NCBI GenBank assembly: GCA_009760885.1
Contig: CM019718.1
Location: 25,971,133-26,035,132, forward strand
Direction of reading: 5' to 3'
DNA: 64,000 nt
Source of the DNA: Achatina immaculata
Taxonomy: Eukaryota > Mollusca > Gastropoda > Stylommatophora > Achatinidae
The stretch's first letter is position 1, and the number at the start of each line of letters is the position of its first letter. Shown piece after piece: positions 1 through 10,300 of the stretch. The notes beneath the pieces are model-generated. The model saw nothing but the letters and a program-made list of their open reading frames with translations, was not told where the DNA came from and did no database searches. The translations under genes were made by a program, and so were the position numbers.

Positions 1-735
1 TGGTTGCCTATCTAGACTGCACTGGTCCAGTGTCTCCGACTTCAGCATTTTGTGGTTGTAGCCGCTACCCTTCCTAGTTGTGACCTGGACGAAGCTTTTG
101 TCCAGGAGGACGAATCCTCGCTACTAGTATGTTTCACCCCTGGGTTGAGCCGGTTTAGGCATATTATCCCAGTATGGGCGTGTTTAGGACGTGAACAAAC
201 TCTAGAGCAGAGTTACTGTGACATGAGTAGCCATCAAGTTTCCCCGGTTTAACCCAGTTTAAGATTATTTCACCAGTATGGGTGTATATCGGACGTGGCC
301 GGCCTCTAGAGCAGGTGCCATAGTACGAGTAGCTCTCGCTGTGAGACTACTGGACATACTGACTAAGCTTCACTTCATCCTTTCATCACCTTTTCACATC
401 GACGCCACACAGCAACCCTAATTTCTTTTTCGCATTTTCTTCATCGGCCGGGAGAAGTTTCACTCTACGCACAGCATCCGAAGAATCTCACCAGCAGTGT
501 CTTAACCTGTGAGTTAAGCCGGTTCAGGCATTTTGCCCAATATGAGTGTACATAGGACATGGCTGACTTCCAGGCCAGAGGTGCCGTGATTTGACTACTT
601 CGCTTAATCCTTTCTTTCACCTTTTCCACAGTGGTGCCACGCGGCAACCCCATTCGCATTTTTCTTCACTGGCCGGGAGGAGCCCCACTCCATGCACAGC
701 AGCTAAAGAATCTCGCCAGCAGCAACTCCAGGACT
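1..735. repeat. Diverged ~240 bp tandem units, cut by the left edge
   Basis: Two long units are visible. Blocks containing a 'cggccggga' motif and a 'gcacagca...aagaatctc' motif recur near 372-485 and 603-715. A second block (a 'ccggtttaggcat'-like start and a 'ccagtatgggygt' core) recurs near 143, 247 and 509. Spacing is about 230-260 bp. The units are clearly diverged and have no open frame longer than about 65 codons. They could be a small satellite or the repeated noncoding region of an element lying to the left. From 736 to about 925 I recognise nothing. Confidence 0.5.
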
Positions 736-925
736 GAAAAAAATAGCCGCTATAACCCGCTCCCAAGCTGATATGATGCTGTGCTTCAACACCTTCACAG
801 CATCGGCTGCAAAGAACACCAGCTCGTAGTTACAGGGAGATCGGAGACAGAAAGAAAGCCTAGAAACAGTTTTAGGTTTTAAGATATAACCACATCCTCT
901 GCTTCTGCTCTCTCAGGAGTATGAT

Positions 926-1441
926 CTTCTTCTTCTTCTGTCTATGCTTCAGATCCTGATCCCTGTCGACATAGCAAAGCCCGCAGTCCTCTCCAGATCT
1001 TGATAGGAGCCCCAAAGCTTTTGCTCCAAGCTTGTGTCCTCTGGCCATATCTCACGTCTCATGTCTGCATGGTTTGGGCACTCTTGTAGGATATGTTCTG
1101 GAGTCTTGACTCCATTGCCACATGGACACTCGTCTGTGTGAGACATTTTGAGTCAATGCAGGTGGCTCAGTAGTCTGCAGTGGCCTGTCCTTAGGTGAAA
1201 GAGGATGGTTTGCTGTCTTTGTAGTTGGTGTGTTGGATCTGGTTCAATGCTGCATTTCAGTTTCTTTCTCCATTCAGATCTGCACTGGTTACGGATTATG
1301 GTTTTCGCCTCTTTGTAGTTGACTGGATGATTGGTTTGATCTTGATTGCTGCCTGCTTTGGATAGGCTGGCAGCTATTTCATTGCCAGCTATTCCACAGT
1401 GGGATGGTACCCATTGCAGAGCCACAGTTGTTGACAGCGTA
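926..1441 (-). pseudogene. LINE-J-type 3' end: RNase H tail and Cys-rich C-terminus
   Basis: Read on the minus strand, 1425-1153 encodes the end of a LINE RNase H domain (motif LQWVPSHCGIAGNE, then a Leu/Arg-rich 'FHLRTGHCRLLSHLH' stretch). The piece at 1146-949 carries the Cys/His cluster CPCGNGVKTPEHILQEC typical of the C-terminus of I/Jockey-superclade LINEs. The two pieces are split by a stop or frameshift. The 3' end is a short AAG-repeat tail at about 930. It matches in layout the longer copy at 41.85-46.26 kb. The copy is 5' truncated at about 1441, so it is a dead fragment in the region downstream of the TRAF exons. Confidence 0.75.
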
Positions 1442-1639
1442 AGAAGAGTATGATGATGTTTAATATTACCAAAGAATAACCCTCTTCTTTATGGAGTTTA
1501 GGAGCCAGTTCTTGCCCAGAAAGTATCCATAACAAACTGCTAAAGGAAATTATGGTGGTGACAGTAAATTTCCTGACTGTTTCAAGCTTAGCTCTTGACG
1601 GCTGGGTACTGTGGCTGATGTGCTCAACTCTCACCACGA

Positions 1640-1835
1640 AATTAGAAGTTCAAGTCAGGCCAGAAGCATCCTAGTAGCTCAGCTGTAGAAATGTGCATCT
1701 GGCTATACTTCTGGAACTGGGAAAGGGTTAGCAGCCAGGCATGATGCTGACCACATGTCAAGTGCCAACAGGTCAAGGAAAATGTGGAGATGGGTGTCAA
1801 AGGTTTGTCATACCAGCTCCATAACCTAGTTGCTA
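1640..1835 (+). mobile_element. tRNA-SINE body fragment
   Basis: The stretch shares its order of motifs (agctgtagaaatg, ggccaggcatgatgctgacc-like, gacaggtcaaggaaaat-like) with the SINE at 3.88-4.12 kb, read in the opposite orientation. The tRNA-like head is weak or missing here. It looks like an old SINE copy. Confidence 0.5.
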
Positions 1836-3189
1836 TAATTAAATGTCATTTTTTTTTAACATAGTGACTGAATTATAACAGAACATTTAGCAATACTGTA
1901 ACAAACACTTCATGCCACACAGGTGTGACAGAATAAATTTATCTTCAAGACAAGTGATAAATGGACAACAAGAAAGAATTAGGGGTAACAACCTCATCCT
2001 TATGTTGTAATGTATGTAATTTATGTTATGTTACCATCAGAAATTTTTTTACTGTGCTGCACATATTTCTTGTTTTTAGACAAAGTGATTTAACTGTTTA
2101 AAGTAAAACCACTTGCGGAAGAGCAAATTTATCCATGAAAGAATCACTTTGCACAACAATGAAGAGCAAATTGTGCTAACAGTTTCAGCAGTTACTGCAG
2201 GGGTCAGCAACCTTTCAGCAGTGTTGTTCCAAAGTAATGTTGCAAACTCACTTCACTCAGTGTGCCAATCTAAGTCCATTATATTTTTATATACAACCAT
2301 TGAAACATATGAAATAACTATGCTATCCATTGCTGATTACTCAATATATATAAAAATATAGGAACAAACATAAAAACTATGTTTTGCAAAATTTAAGTTG
2401 TGAACACATTATTTTGAAATTTTATTTAAAAATTGTCAAATGTATATTTTGGTAACCCAGAAAGTCCAATAGTTTGAAGTTACTTTGCTTCAGATTGTAC
2501 AGTCTTACCTCCAGTGACTAACAACTTTAGTTTTGAAGGGATGTAAAAATAAGAATAGCTTTAAAGAATTATATCTTACATCCTTTCCATGCCATTAAAC
2601 GTCACACGGGGCTCGCATGGTAGTTCACCAACTTTTCCTGTTTTCAGTGAGCTTTTCAAACTCATCAAGGGATTTTATGTCTACTAATATGCTTAATATA
2701 ATAACGGATTATATGCATCTTTCTAATGAAAACTTTAGATTTTTTATAATTACTTCATAATCATTTCATAATTACTGTATTTCAATTCAAACAGTGTGCC
2801 ATTATAAATCGTTCCACGTGCCATTCATGCAGTACTGTATCAGCAATTTTTAACCTATTTTACATCACTAATTTTTACATGTTAGTCAATAATTTTTACC
2901 CATTATATTTTTTCACAACAATACAGTACTTTTTACCAGTTGCGTCATTTTTTACCAATAGTTATTACTAGTTACATTATTTAGAATCAATAATTTGATC
3001 TAAAAAGCCAAGAATGACACTCCCCACCCCACCCCAAAGTGCACCATATAAGCAAAAGGCACAAAACTAAACCAAGCTGACAGTTTTAACTACTAAGACA
3101 CCTTGCTAACATCAGACAGATGATGTATCACCAAAGTAGAAAAGCAGAAACTGCACAAGCCAAGACCTCCTTTCAAAGCTGAAATACAT
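1836..3189. other. AT-rich intergenic or intronic stretch, possible hAT-like remnant
   Basis: There is no convincing coding region; the 82-codon frame at 2113-2361 has no recognisable feature. At about 2200 the sequence 'caggggtcagcaacc' resembles the terminal repeat of many hAT transposons, and 'gtgccattcatgcagtactg'-type sequence near 2820 could be the other side. I cannot see a matching inverted end, so this is weak. A LINE-E end (listed separately) lies inside. Confidence 0.25.
2572..2690 (-). mobile_element. LINE-E 3' terminal fragment
   Basis: The minus strand matches the last ~110 bases of the LINE-E copies at 30.43-30.99 kb and 26.28-26.63 kb: the region coding for the end of the RT C-terminus (…FDEVERLAE…NW…), then a short 3' UTR ending in a 'gatataaga'-like tail. 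It has many substitutions and is 5' truncated. Confidence 0.6.
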
Positions 3190-3560
3190 ACTTTGCAATA
3201 AGTCACTATCTATTGACAGTCAAGAAGAGAATCCTACAAGTGTCACACTGAACCAATCCTGCTCTATGCATGCAAAGCCCAGACAGTCAGTAAAGAGATA
3301 CAAAGAAGGCTGGAATCAGCTGAAATGTGGTCTAAAGAAGAATGCTGAAAGTACCATGGACAGTGAGAAAACTGAACAAGGAAGTTCTGAAAGAGCCACA
3401 AGAAACAAGGAAATTATAATGAAGATTAGAAAACATCAATCCAAATTTATAGGACATGTTTGGAAGAGAGATGGGCTAGAACACCCAATGGTAACAGGTA
3501 AGATCGAAGGTGGAAGAGAAGAGGTTGACAGAGAGAAAAGATGTTTGCTGATCTGATATC
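3190..3560 (+). pseudogene. LINE-B-related 3' coding fragment
   Basis: The frame at 3266-3556 ends in KFIGHVWKRDGLEHPMVTGK, which parallels the C-terminus of LINE-B copies (FIGHAMRRGGVENIITTGK at 36.2 and 40.3 kb). Upstream, 3190-3260 keeps a weak trace of the preceding RT thumb/connection region. No active-site motif is present. It is an old, diverged, truncated LINE copy. Nothing is recognised between 3561 and 3857. Confidence 0.55.
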
Positions 3561-3857
3561 TGTGTACATAATCTTCACTACAGCAATAGCTACTGAGATA
3601 TTTAACTCTTAGCCATCAAAACAATATCCAGGACAAAAATTTGTCTTTTAAAAATCACTGCAGCGATGTTTTACCCGCAAGTGACATCATGCCTACTTTT
3701 ATCCCTTGTGACGATTCAGAATTATGAACTTCCCAACTACTGAACAAAATCATGCAACTGTGGTTACTCTAGTTCTAATTTTTTTGAAATTCCATTTAAA
3801 CAGCTCAAGGTAGGAGTTAAACTTTTAGCTACATAAAAATATAACATATCCACTGTA

Positions 3858-4125
3858 ACTTAAAAAAAAAAAGTAAAAGTAATCCTTATCATGCCTTAGA
3901 GGCACATAAGGACATGGTGTTAGTGCCCATATTTTCCTTGACCTGTCAGCACACTAGAGGGTGATATGGTCAGTATCATGCCTGGCCACCTTTCCTTCCC
4001 CAACTCCAGAAGAATTCAGGTACTCATTTCTACAGCTGGGTGACTGGGGCGCCTCCAGCTGGATTCGAACCCTGACCTTTGCCATGAGAGACTAGTGCAC
4101 TAACAATTTCGCTACTCAGACTTAA
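3858..4125 (-). mobile_element. tRNA-derived SINE, nearly complete
   Basis: On the minus strand, the head at 4125-4050 contains a tRNA-like box A region and a clear box B (GGGTTCGAATCC). An unrelated body with motifs shared by five or more copies in this window follows, then an A/T-rich tail ending near 3858. The box B and the family repetition make the SINE call firm. It lies in the intron downstream of the TRAF exon at 4351-4184. Confidence 0.8.
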
Positions 4126-4183
4126 AAAGCACACTAAAAAAACCAACAAAGTACTCTTCAAAGGATTCTGCTAAGAGTATTAC

Positions 4184-4351
4184 CTTTTTAGAGTTGAAAT
4201 TAAACTCGGAACCACACTGTTCACAAGTGACAGGTCGAAATCCACATTTCTTTAAATGCTTCTCCACATCTCTAAACAGGATCATTTCATTACAACCACG
4301 ATGTGAATTAATACATATCACTTCTCGATAATCGCACTCCCCGCGATGTTT
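4184..4351 (-). CDS. TRAF gene exon: zinc fingers
   Basis: 56 codons, phase 0 at both ends. The acceptor is a good pyrimidine tract ending in TTCTACAG; the donor is AAG|GTAATA. It completes the first TRAF-type finger with H150 and C154, then gives a full second finger (C161, C168, H180, C184) and opens a third (CEQCGSEF). The conserved GC pair after the basic stretch (SHRGC) and the 'VEKHLKKC' spacing are typical of TRAF zinc fingers. Confidence 0.88.
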
Positions 4352-7300
4352 CTGTAGAACAAGAAACAATGAAAAATGCATCATAAACTGACAATATTTG
4401 AGGCAACCCTGTTTATGTCAATAAACTTAACATCTAACTCCTCTCCCCCCTCCCCCCCCCCCCACCTATCTCTCTCTCTTACACACCCAGTCCAAATAAC
4501 ATCATTTGGTTAGTTCTGATGACATCAATACTAAAATACATATACACCAGCCCGACTTGTCATAAATTAGTAGATCAGGATGCAATTCACATTTTTTTTT
4601 TCCTGATGTTTTTTATATGGAACCATGATCAATGATTTTATTAGAAAACTTCCGCTCTACAGTAATGATATTGTAAGTGGGACTGCTTTAGCAGTTTTGT
4701 TTCATGGCACTGAGGTAGATGAGGATAATGTTTTAATGCTCATATTTTCCTTGATCTGATGGTACTTTAAAGGGTAATGCAGCCAGTATTACATCCGACT
4801 TCCTTTGTTTCTCCACTGGTGAATGTATAGATAAAAGGTAACTTGTTATTCTTCATTTTATCCATGCTCCTTATATATCTTATCTTATATCTTATATCCT
4901 TCCCGTGCCGTTAGACGTCACATAGGGCTCGCAAAGTAGTTCGCCAATTTTTCCTGTCTTCGGCGAGTCTTTCAACCTCAACAAAGGATTTTATGCCTGT
5001 TAACTTGGCCTCCTTATATATACTTGAATTAAACTGAAAGGCTTGGAAGAGTGAAGGATGAGAGACAAAGGGCAGAATGTCAAGACAGAGTGAAGGATGA
5101 GCGACAAAGGGCAGAATGTCAAGACAGAGTGAAGGATGAGAGACAAAGGGCAGAATGTCAAGACAGAGTGAAGGATGAAAGACAAAGGGCAGAATGTCAA
5201 GACAGAGTGAAGGATGAGAGATAAAGGGCAGAATGTCAAGACAGAGTGAAGGATGAGAGACAAAGGGCAGAATGTCAAGACAGGACCTGCATACCCAGTT
5301 CTCTCACCTTTCACAAATAAAACTCAATCTATCAGTTCCAGGTACCTATTTTTAGAGCATGCCTGACTGCAGCATCTCCACCTAGAATCAAACCACCAAC
5401 TAATGCCATGAAAGACAAACAAAACTGCTACTCAACTGTCTGGGACTGATAATGGACACCCACGCAAGAAGAAAAGAGATTCAGGTATGGTTCTTTATGA
5501 TTTTATCTATAACTATTTTACAATATTGTTACTTGTGGTATATTTATATTGTTAATCTTCTTTCATTGTCGCTGTATCATATTTTCATATATTTATAATT
5601 TAGGTACAGGTAAAGGAAAAATTCCCTTTTCCATGCCATTAAAGATATTGAGGAATATTGTGTTAGGCCTGTGTTTTCCATGACCTCTGGCACATGAAAG
5701 TCCGATGTGGTCAGTATCACGCCTGGCCACATTAACCTTCCCAGATTTCTCTGGTACCCATTTTTAGAGGCTGGGTCAACTTTATTATAATAATCTTTCC
5801 AGCAGTTTAAAAGCACACAAAAGTACCAGAGTGAAAGCCAGCCTTCTGGACTTACCTCTAACAAACTGAATTTGACCTCAGACTTGCAGCCTTTAATGCG
5901 ATGAGGACAGTACACAAGAAGCTGCTTCATCTCTCTGCGAAAGCCTGGATCTGGAAAGATCTGAATAAACAAAATATCACATCAGAATTTGTTTCACACG
6001 ATAATTAGTGTATAAGTATATAACCATACACAAAGCACTGCAGTAAAGCTGTGATACCAAAATGTATAAACTAGGAAAAAAGTAGGAACAGCTTTATTAT
6101 TTAACGATTACACAGTTGTGACGTTTTGGCGAGAGCCTTTACCAAACAAAAACAAACAGGATGAAGAATCAGAGAGAGGAGACAGAGTACAGATTCACAT
6201 GAATTTTATGTTAATGAAGCAATAAAAAATGAAAAAAATTAATGAAAAATTGCAAATAACTGATCTCAGCTCTTGGAACAGCACAGAACTACAATTGCCT
6301 TTATGTTGAAAGGAGCACAAACAATATGCACTGGTTACTATGGTAAACAATATGTTCATTTTGAAAGGTGCAAAATTATGCATATTGTTTGTGCTCCTTT
6401 CAACATAAAGGCAATTGTAGTTCTGTGCTGTTCCAAGAGCTGAGATCAGTTATTTGCAATTTTTCATTAATTTTTTTCATTTTTTATTGCTTCATTAACA
6501 TAAAATTCATGTGAATCTGTACTCTGTCTCCTCTCTCTGATTCTTCATCCTGTTTGTTTTTGTTTGGTAAAGGCTCGCGCCAAAACGTCACAACTGTGTA
6601 ATCATTAAATAATAAAGCTTTTCCTACCTTTTTTCCCTAGTTTATACATTTCAGCATTTGTTTCATGACCTGCAAAGTTATAAATTCATTTTCTTCAAAA
6701 TTCACAGCAAAATAAACCCACAGCTTCAATCTGTAGTCATGCAACTCCTAATCTGCTACTGCATTTCTTATTCTCAAACTTCATTTGTCATTTGTTGCCC
6801 CTTTAGTCATAGTTTTTCCTCCCAAGCTGCCAGACCAGGACAAGAACTGTTCTCTCAGATGCGGCTACACATACTCATTCAGAACAACGGCTAAGTTTAC
6901 TCAGAAACACCACTGGAATTATGAACAATTCTGAATCATTTGGCAGCATCCTGCATCTTCCTTTATGGCTTGTATCAAGCATACATTATCTGTTCTGACA
7001 GCAATTTCTGTGGATGTTTTCCCCACTGGTCCAGCTGGATGATTCTTCTGACTGACTAGACATTCTTGTGTAAGACTTGTGTGACTGAGTCAAACCACCT
7101 ACATTACCCTGTCAGAATGTCAGCACTTTCATTGGCTGATATGCTTTATGCACTGGCTTCACTTAACTCTTGTGTATTTTCTCATTTGTTTCAGGATGGG
7201 CAAAGGTTACACTGCTTTCTCACTTTTCAGCTAAATACTTTTCATGAGTGACTGCCTGCCACATACCTCTTCTTCTCCATTCTACATACATTCTACATTC

Positions 7301-10300
7301 TCAGTGCTCATACAAGATGCCTTTTTTTCTGTTAGTTTATCTGTTGTCTTCGTGGTCAGAGGAGATGATAAACAAGGAAGGATCAACAACAACAACAAAA
7401 ATAAATGAAGAATAGAATCTAATTAAATCCTTAACAAGATGACAATTAAATTCACTGGACAAAGAAGGGAAGGACTTGCATATAGAACACCAGAAAAGAT
7501 AAACTGGAAGAGAGGCACTGCCATGATTAAAAGTCACAACTGAGCTAATAGAAGATACCAAGGATTGAGATCTGCAGAGAAACAGACTGCTCAAGGGGAG
7601 GGGGTGTGTGTGACATGATGATGATGATGATTCAACCCCCTACCTGCATCATCGACTTGTGCTCCTTCCCCAGGGTATGTTGGATTGAATAGATCTTTGA
7701 CTTACTGTCTCTTATTTAAACACAGCACCTAGTCAAGCTAAATTTCAACCCTTTCTACATCATTATCATCCTAACATTTTTTTTCCTCCTTACTCCCCCC
7801 TCCCCCATCCTACACACATGGTTTCATTATTGTATTATGCCTTTTGATATGTCTGGTTATTACTCTTTCATTAAACTGTAATCAATTAAACAGTTCTTTA
7901 CTTTCTTTTCTGTCCTTAGAACACACCTTTCTCTCCTGTATATCCACATTTCAAAGGTCTCAAATTTCTTTCTCATTTTCTTATTTGATGTCCTTGCTTC
8001 TACACCATGAGTGTGCAGTAAGCGTAGTACTTAAAGACTCTCAGATTCAATGCTTCTTCTTCTTCAGTTTTCTGAGCCATTAAGCCTCATTACATCTTAC
8101 ATCCTTCCCATGTCGTTAAACGTCACATAGGGCCTATATGGTAGTTCACCAATATTTCCTGTCTTCTGCGAGTTTTTCAATTTTTTCAATCTCATCAAGG
8201 GATGTTATGCCCACTGAAATGGCTTCTCTTAGCAATGTCCTCTTTAGAGTTTCACATGGTCGACCTCTTTTTCTCTGGCCTGTTGTGTTCCACTTGATAG
8301 TTTGTTTAAGGTTCACTGCTGCAGATAAAGTCCGCCTTCACTCCTCTCTATTCCTAATCTTCTATCTCCAGTCTGGTAACACCAATTTCTTTTATATCCT
8401 CTTCTATGTTGTCTTTCCATCTGTTTTGGTTTACCCTTTGGTCTTGCTTCCCTCATCTCTTGTGCATACATAAATTTCATCTGTCTTTTGTCTTCCATTC
8501 TTTCTATATGGCCCAACCAGCGTAGTCTGTTCAGTTTCAAGACATTTATAATTCACTGGGATTTAAATAAGCTGTTCAGTTCAGTGTTCTTTACAGCTCT
8601 CCATTCTCCACTGTTGGTATTCTTTATGAGCCCAAAGATTCTTCTTAGGATCTTGTTCTCAAATACATGAAATCTGTCACTTGTTCTAGTTTTTCTCCAC
8701 TCTACTACAAACTATTCTGTGACTACAACCTAACTACCACATAACCTAATTCCTCATTAAAACAATGGAAGTTCACACAGTAAGCCAAGGTAAACCTGAC
8801 TCCTACTACAACCTGCACCCAACTGGAGCTGTGTGAAACAGGTATGCTACCAATTCCAATGACGTCATAACATGTCTTAGAACAAAGTTTAATATAAAAA
8901 TCTTCAATTTTATTGGCTCATGTAGGACATGAAGATTAAACTATTATGAAAAATGCTGCTGTGACTTATCGTCGGGGAAAAGAAACAGGAAGTGAATTAC
9001 CTGAGCTAAGCCTGGTGCTTACATCACATAAGCGAGATGGCAAAGTGTATTGGAACTCTGATCAGAGATAACCATAGAAGAACGTGACATTATAGAGAAA
9101 TTAGAGGTAAATGTAGGAGACCTGGACATTATGAAGAAAATGAGGAGGTACAGTAAGTTTCTATGTCATATACCACTTTATTATAAAATGTCCATATAGT
9201 TCAAGATAAATATAACCTGACCAAGACCTATTTAAACTATTCTGAAGGAGCAGAGACTAACGTATTTTTTAAAATAATGTGATGTGATTTCTTTTCAACT
9301 GTTTGAAGGGACACGGACATATGTGATTTTTAAACTGGTTTGAGCATGAACAGATGCTGACTTTTTTTTAAACTGAGGGCTCAGTTCTGATTTTTTTTCC
9401 AAATAACTTTTTGGCAGCAGATCCATCTGTTTCACTTCTTAACCTTTTGTCAGCCATTGTACAACTTTGTTTAAAAAAATGTTAAATAAAATCACTCTTA
9501 TCTTCCTTCCGCTGTTGAGAACTTGAAAATAAATCAAATATAAATGTTTGTGAAACCATATGGGACTGGTGACAGATGTAATGCTTTCAAAGATGTAAAA
9601 AGGACAGAGGTGGATTCACCTTTCAGATAAAGGTAAAGGATATGAGAGTGTGTATGTCTGTGAGAGGGGCAAGGGTAGATATAGGCCTTGTGATATAGTC
9701 AGACTTATAACACAAGATAAAAACATAACAATCTATTATAACACAAAGATAACAATCTATTATAACATAAAGATAACAATCTACACAACTATATTAAGGT
9801 CAACCATTATGTAGGGATCAGAAATGTGGAGAACAACAACTGCAGGTTGGCCAACATTAAAGATACCAACAGTGGAGAATGGAGAGCTAGAAAGAATACT
9901 GGTTGGGCCATGTAGAAAGAATGGAAGAGAACAGACAAATGGAAATGATGTATGTACAAGAGATGAAGGAAACAAGACCAAGACCAAGATCTAGAAAGAA
10001 TGGAAGAGAACAGACAAATGGAAATGATGTATGTACAAGAGATGAAGGAAACAAGACCAAGACAGAGATGTGGTGACAACACAGATGACGACATAAAGGA
10101 AACTGGTGTTACCAACTAGTGAGAGAGGATTATAAATAGAAAGAAATGGAGGCAAACTTTATCTGCAGCACTGAGCCTTAATGGCTGGAAAGCTGAAGAA
10201 GAAGAAGAAAAAGACAGACTTAGCATATATCATGTCACAAAAGCTCACAAATACGATTCTGTGAATAGTAACAGAAGCTCAAGATAATTTTACAGGGTCA

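Larger units (their letters stand above)
4690..5445 (-). mobile_element. tRNA-SINE split by later sequence
   Basis: The degenerate head (5445-5385, box B-like 'ctagaatcaaacc' on the plus strand) plus the junction to the body (5335-5385) lie on one side. The body of the same SINE type (4690-4830) lies on the other. The 4.86-5.33 kb interval between them carries a LINE-E end and a 39 bp minisatellite. The simplest reading is one SINE opened by later insertion and expansion. Confidence 0.45.

Noticed and set aside
2197..2840. hAT transposon
   Set aside because: Only one end resembles a hAT terminus (caggggtcagcaacc); no partner end or 8 bp duplication found, so only mentioned as a possibility.
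5045..5285. Direct repeats considered as a CRISPR array
   Set aside because: Units are contiguous without unique spacers and the context is an animal genome. The 31 bp array at 51.38 kb was rejected for the same reason.
5000..5314. 104-codon minus-strand frame with a 13-residue repeat
   Set aside because: The 39 bp minisatellite period keeps the frame open; no start context or neighbours support a gene.
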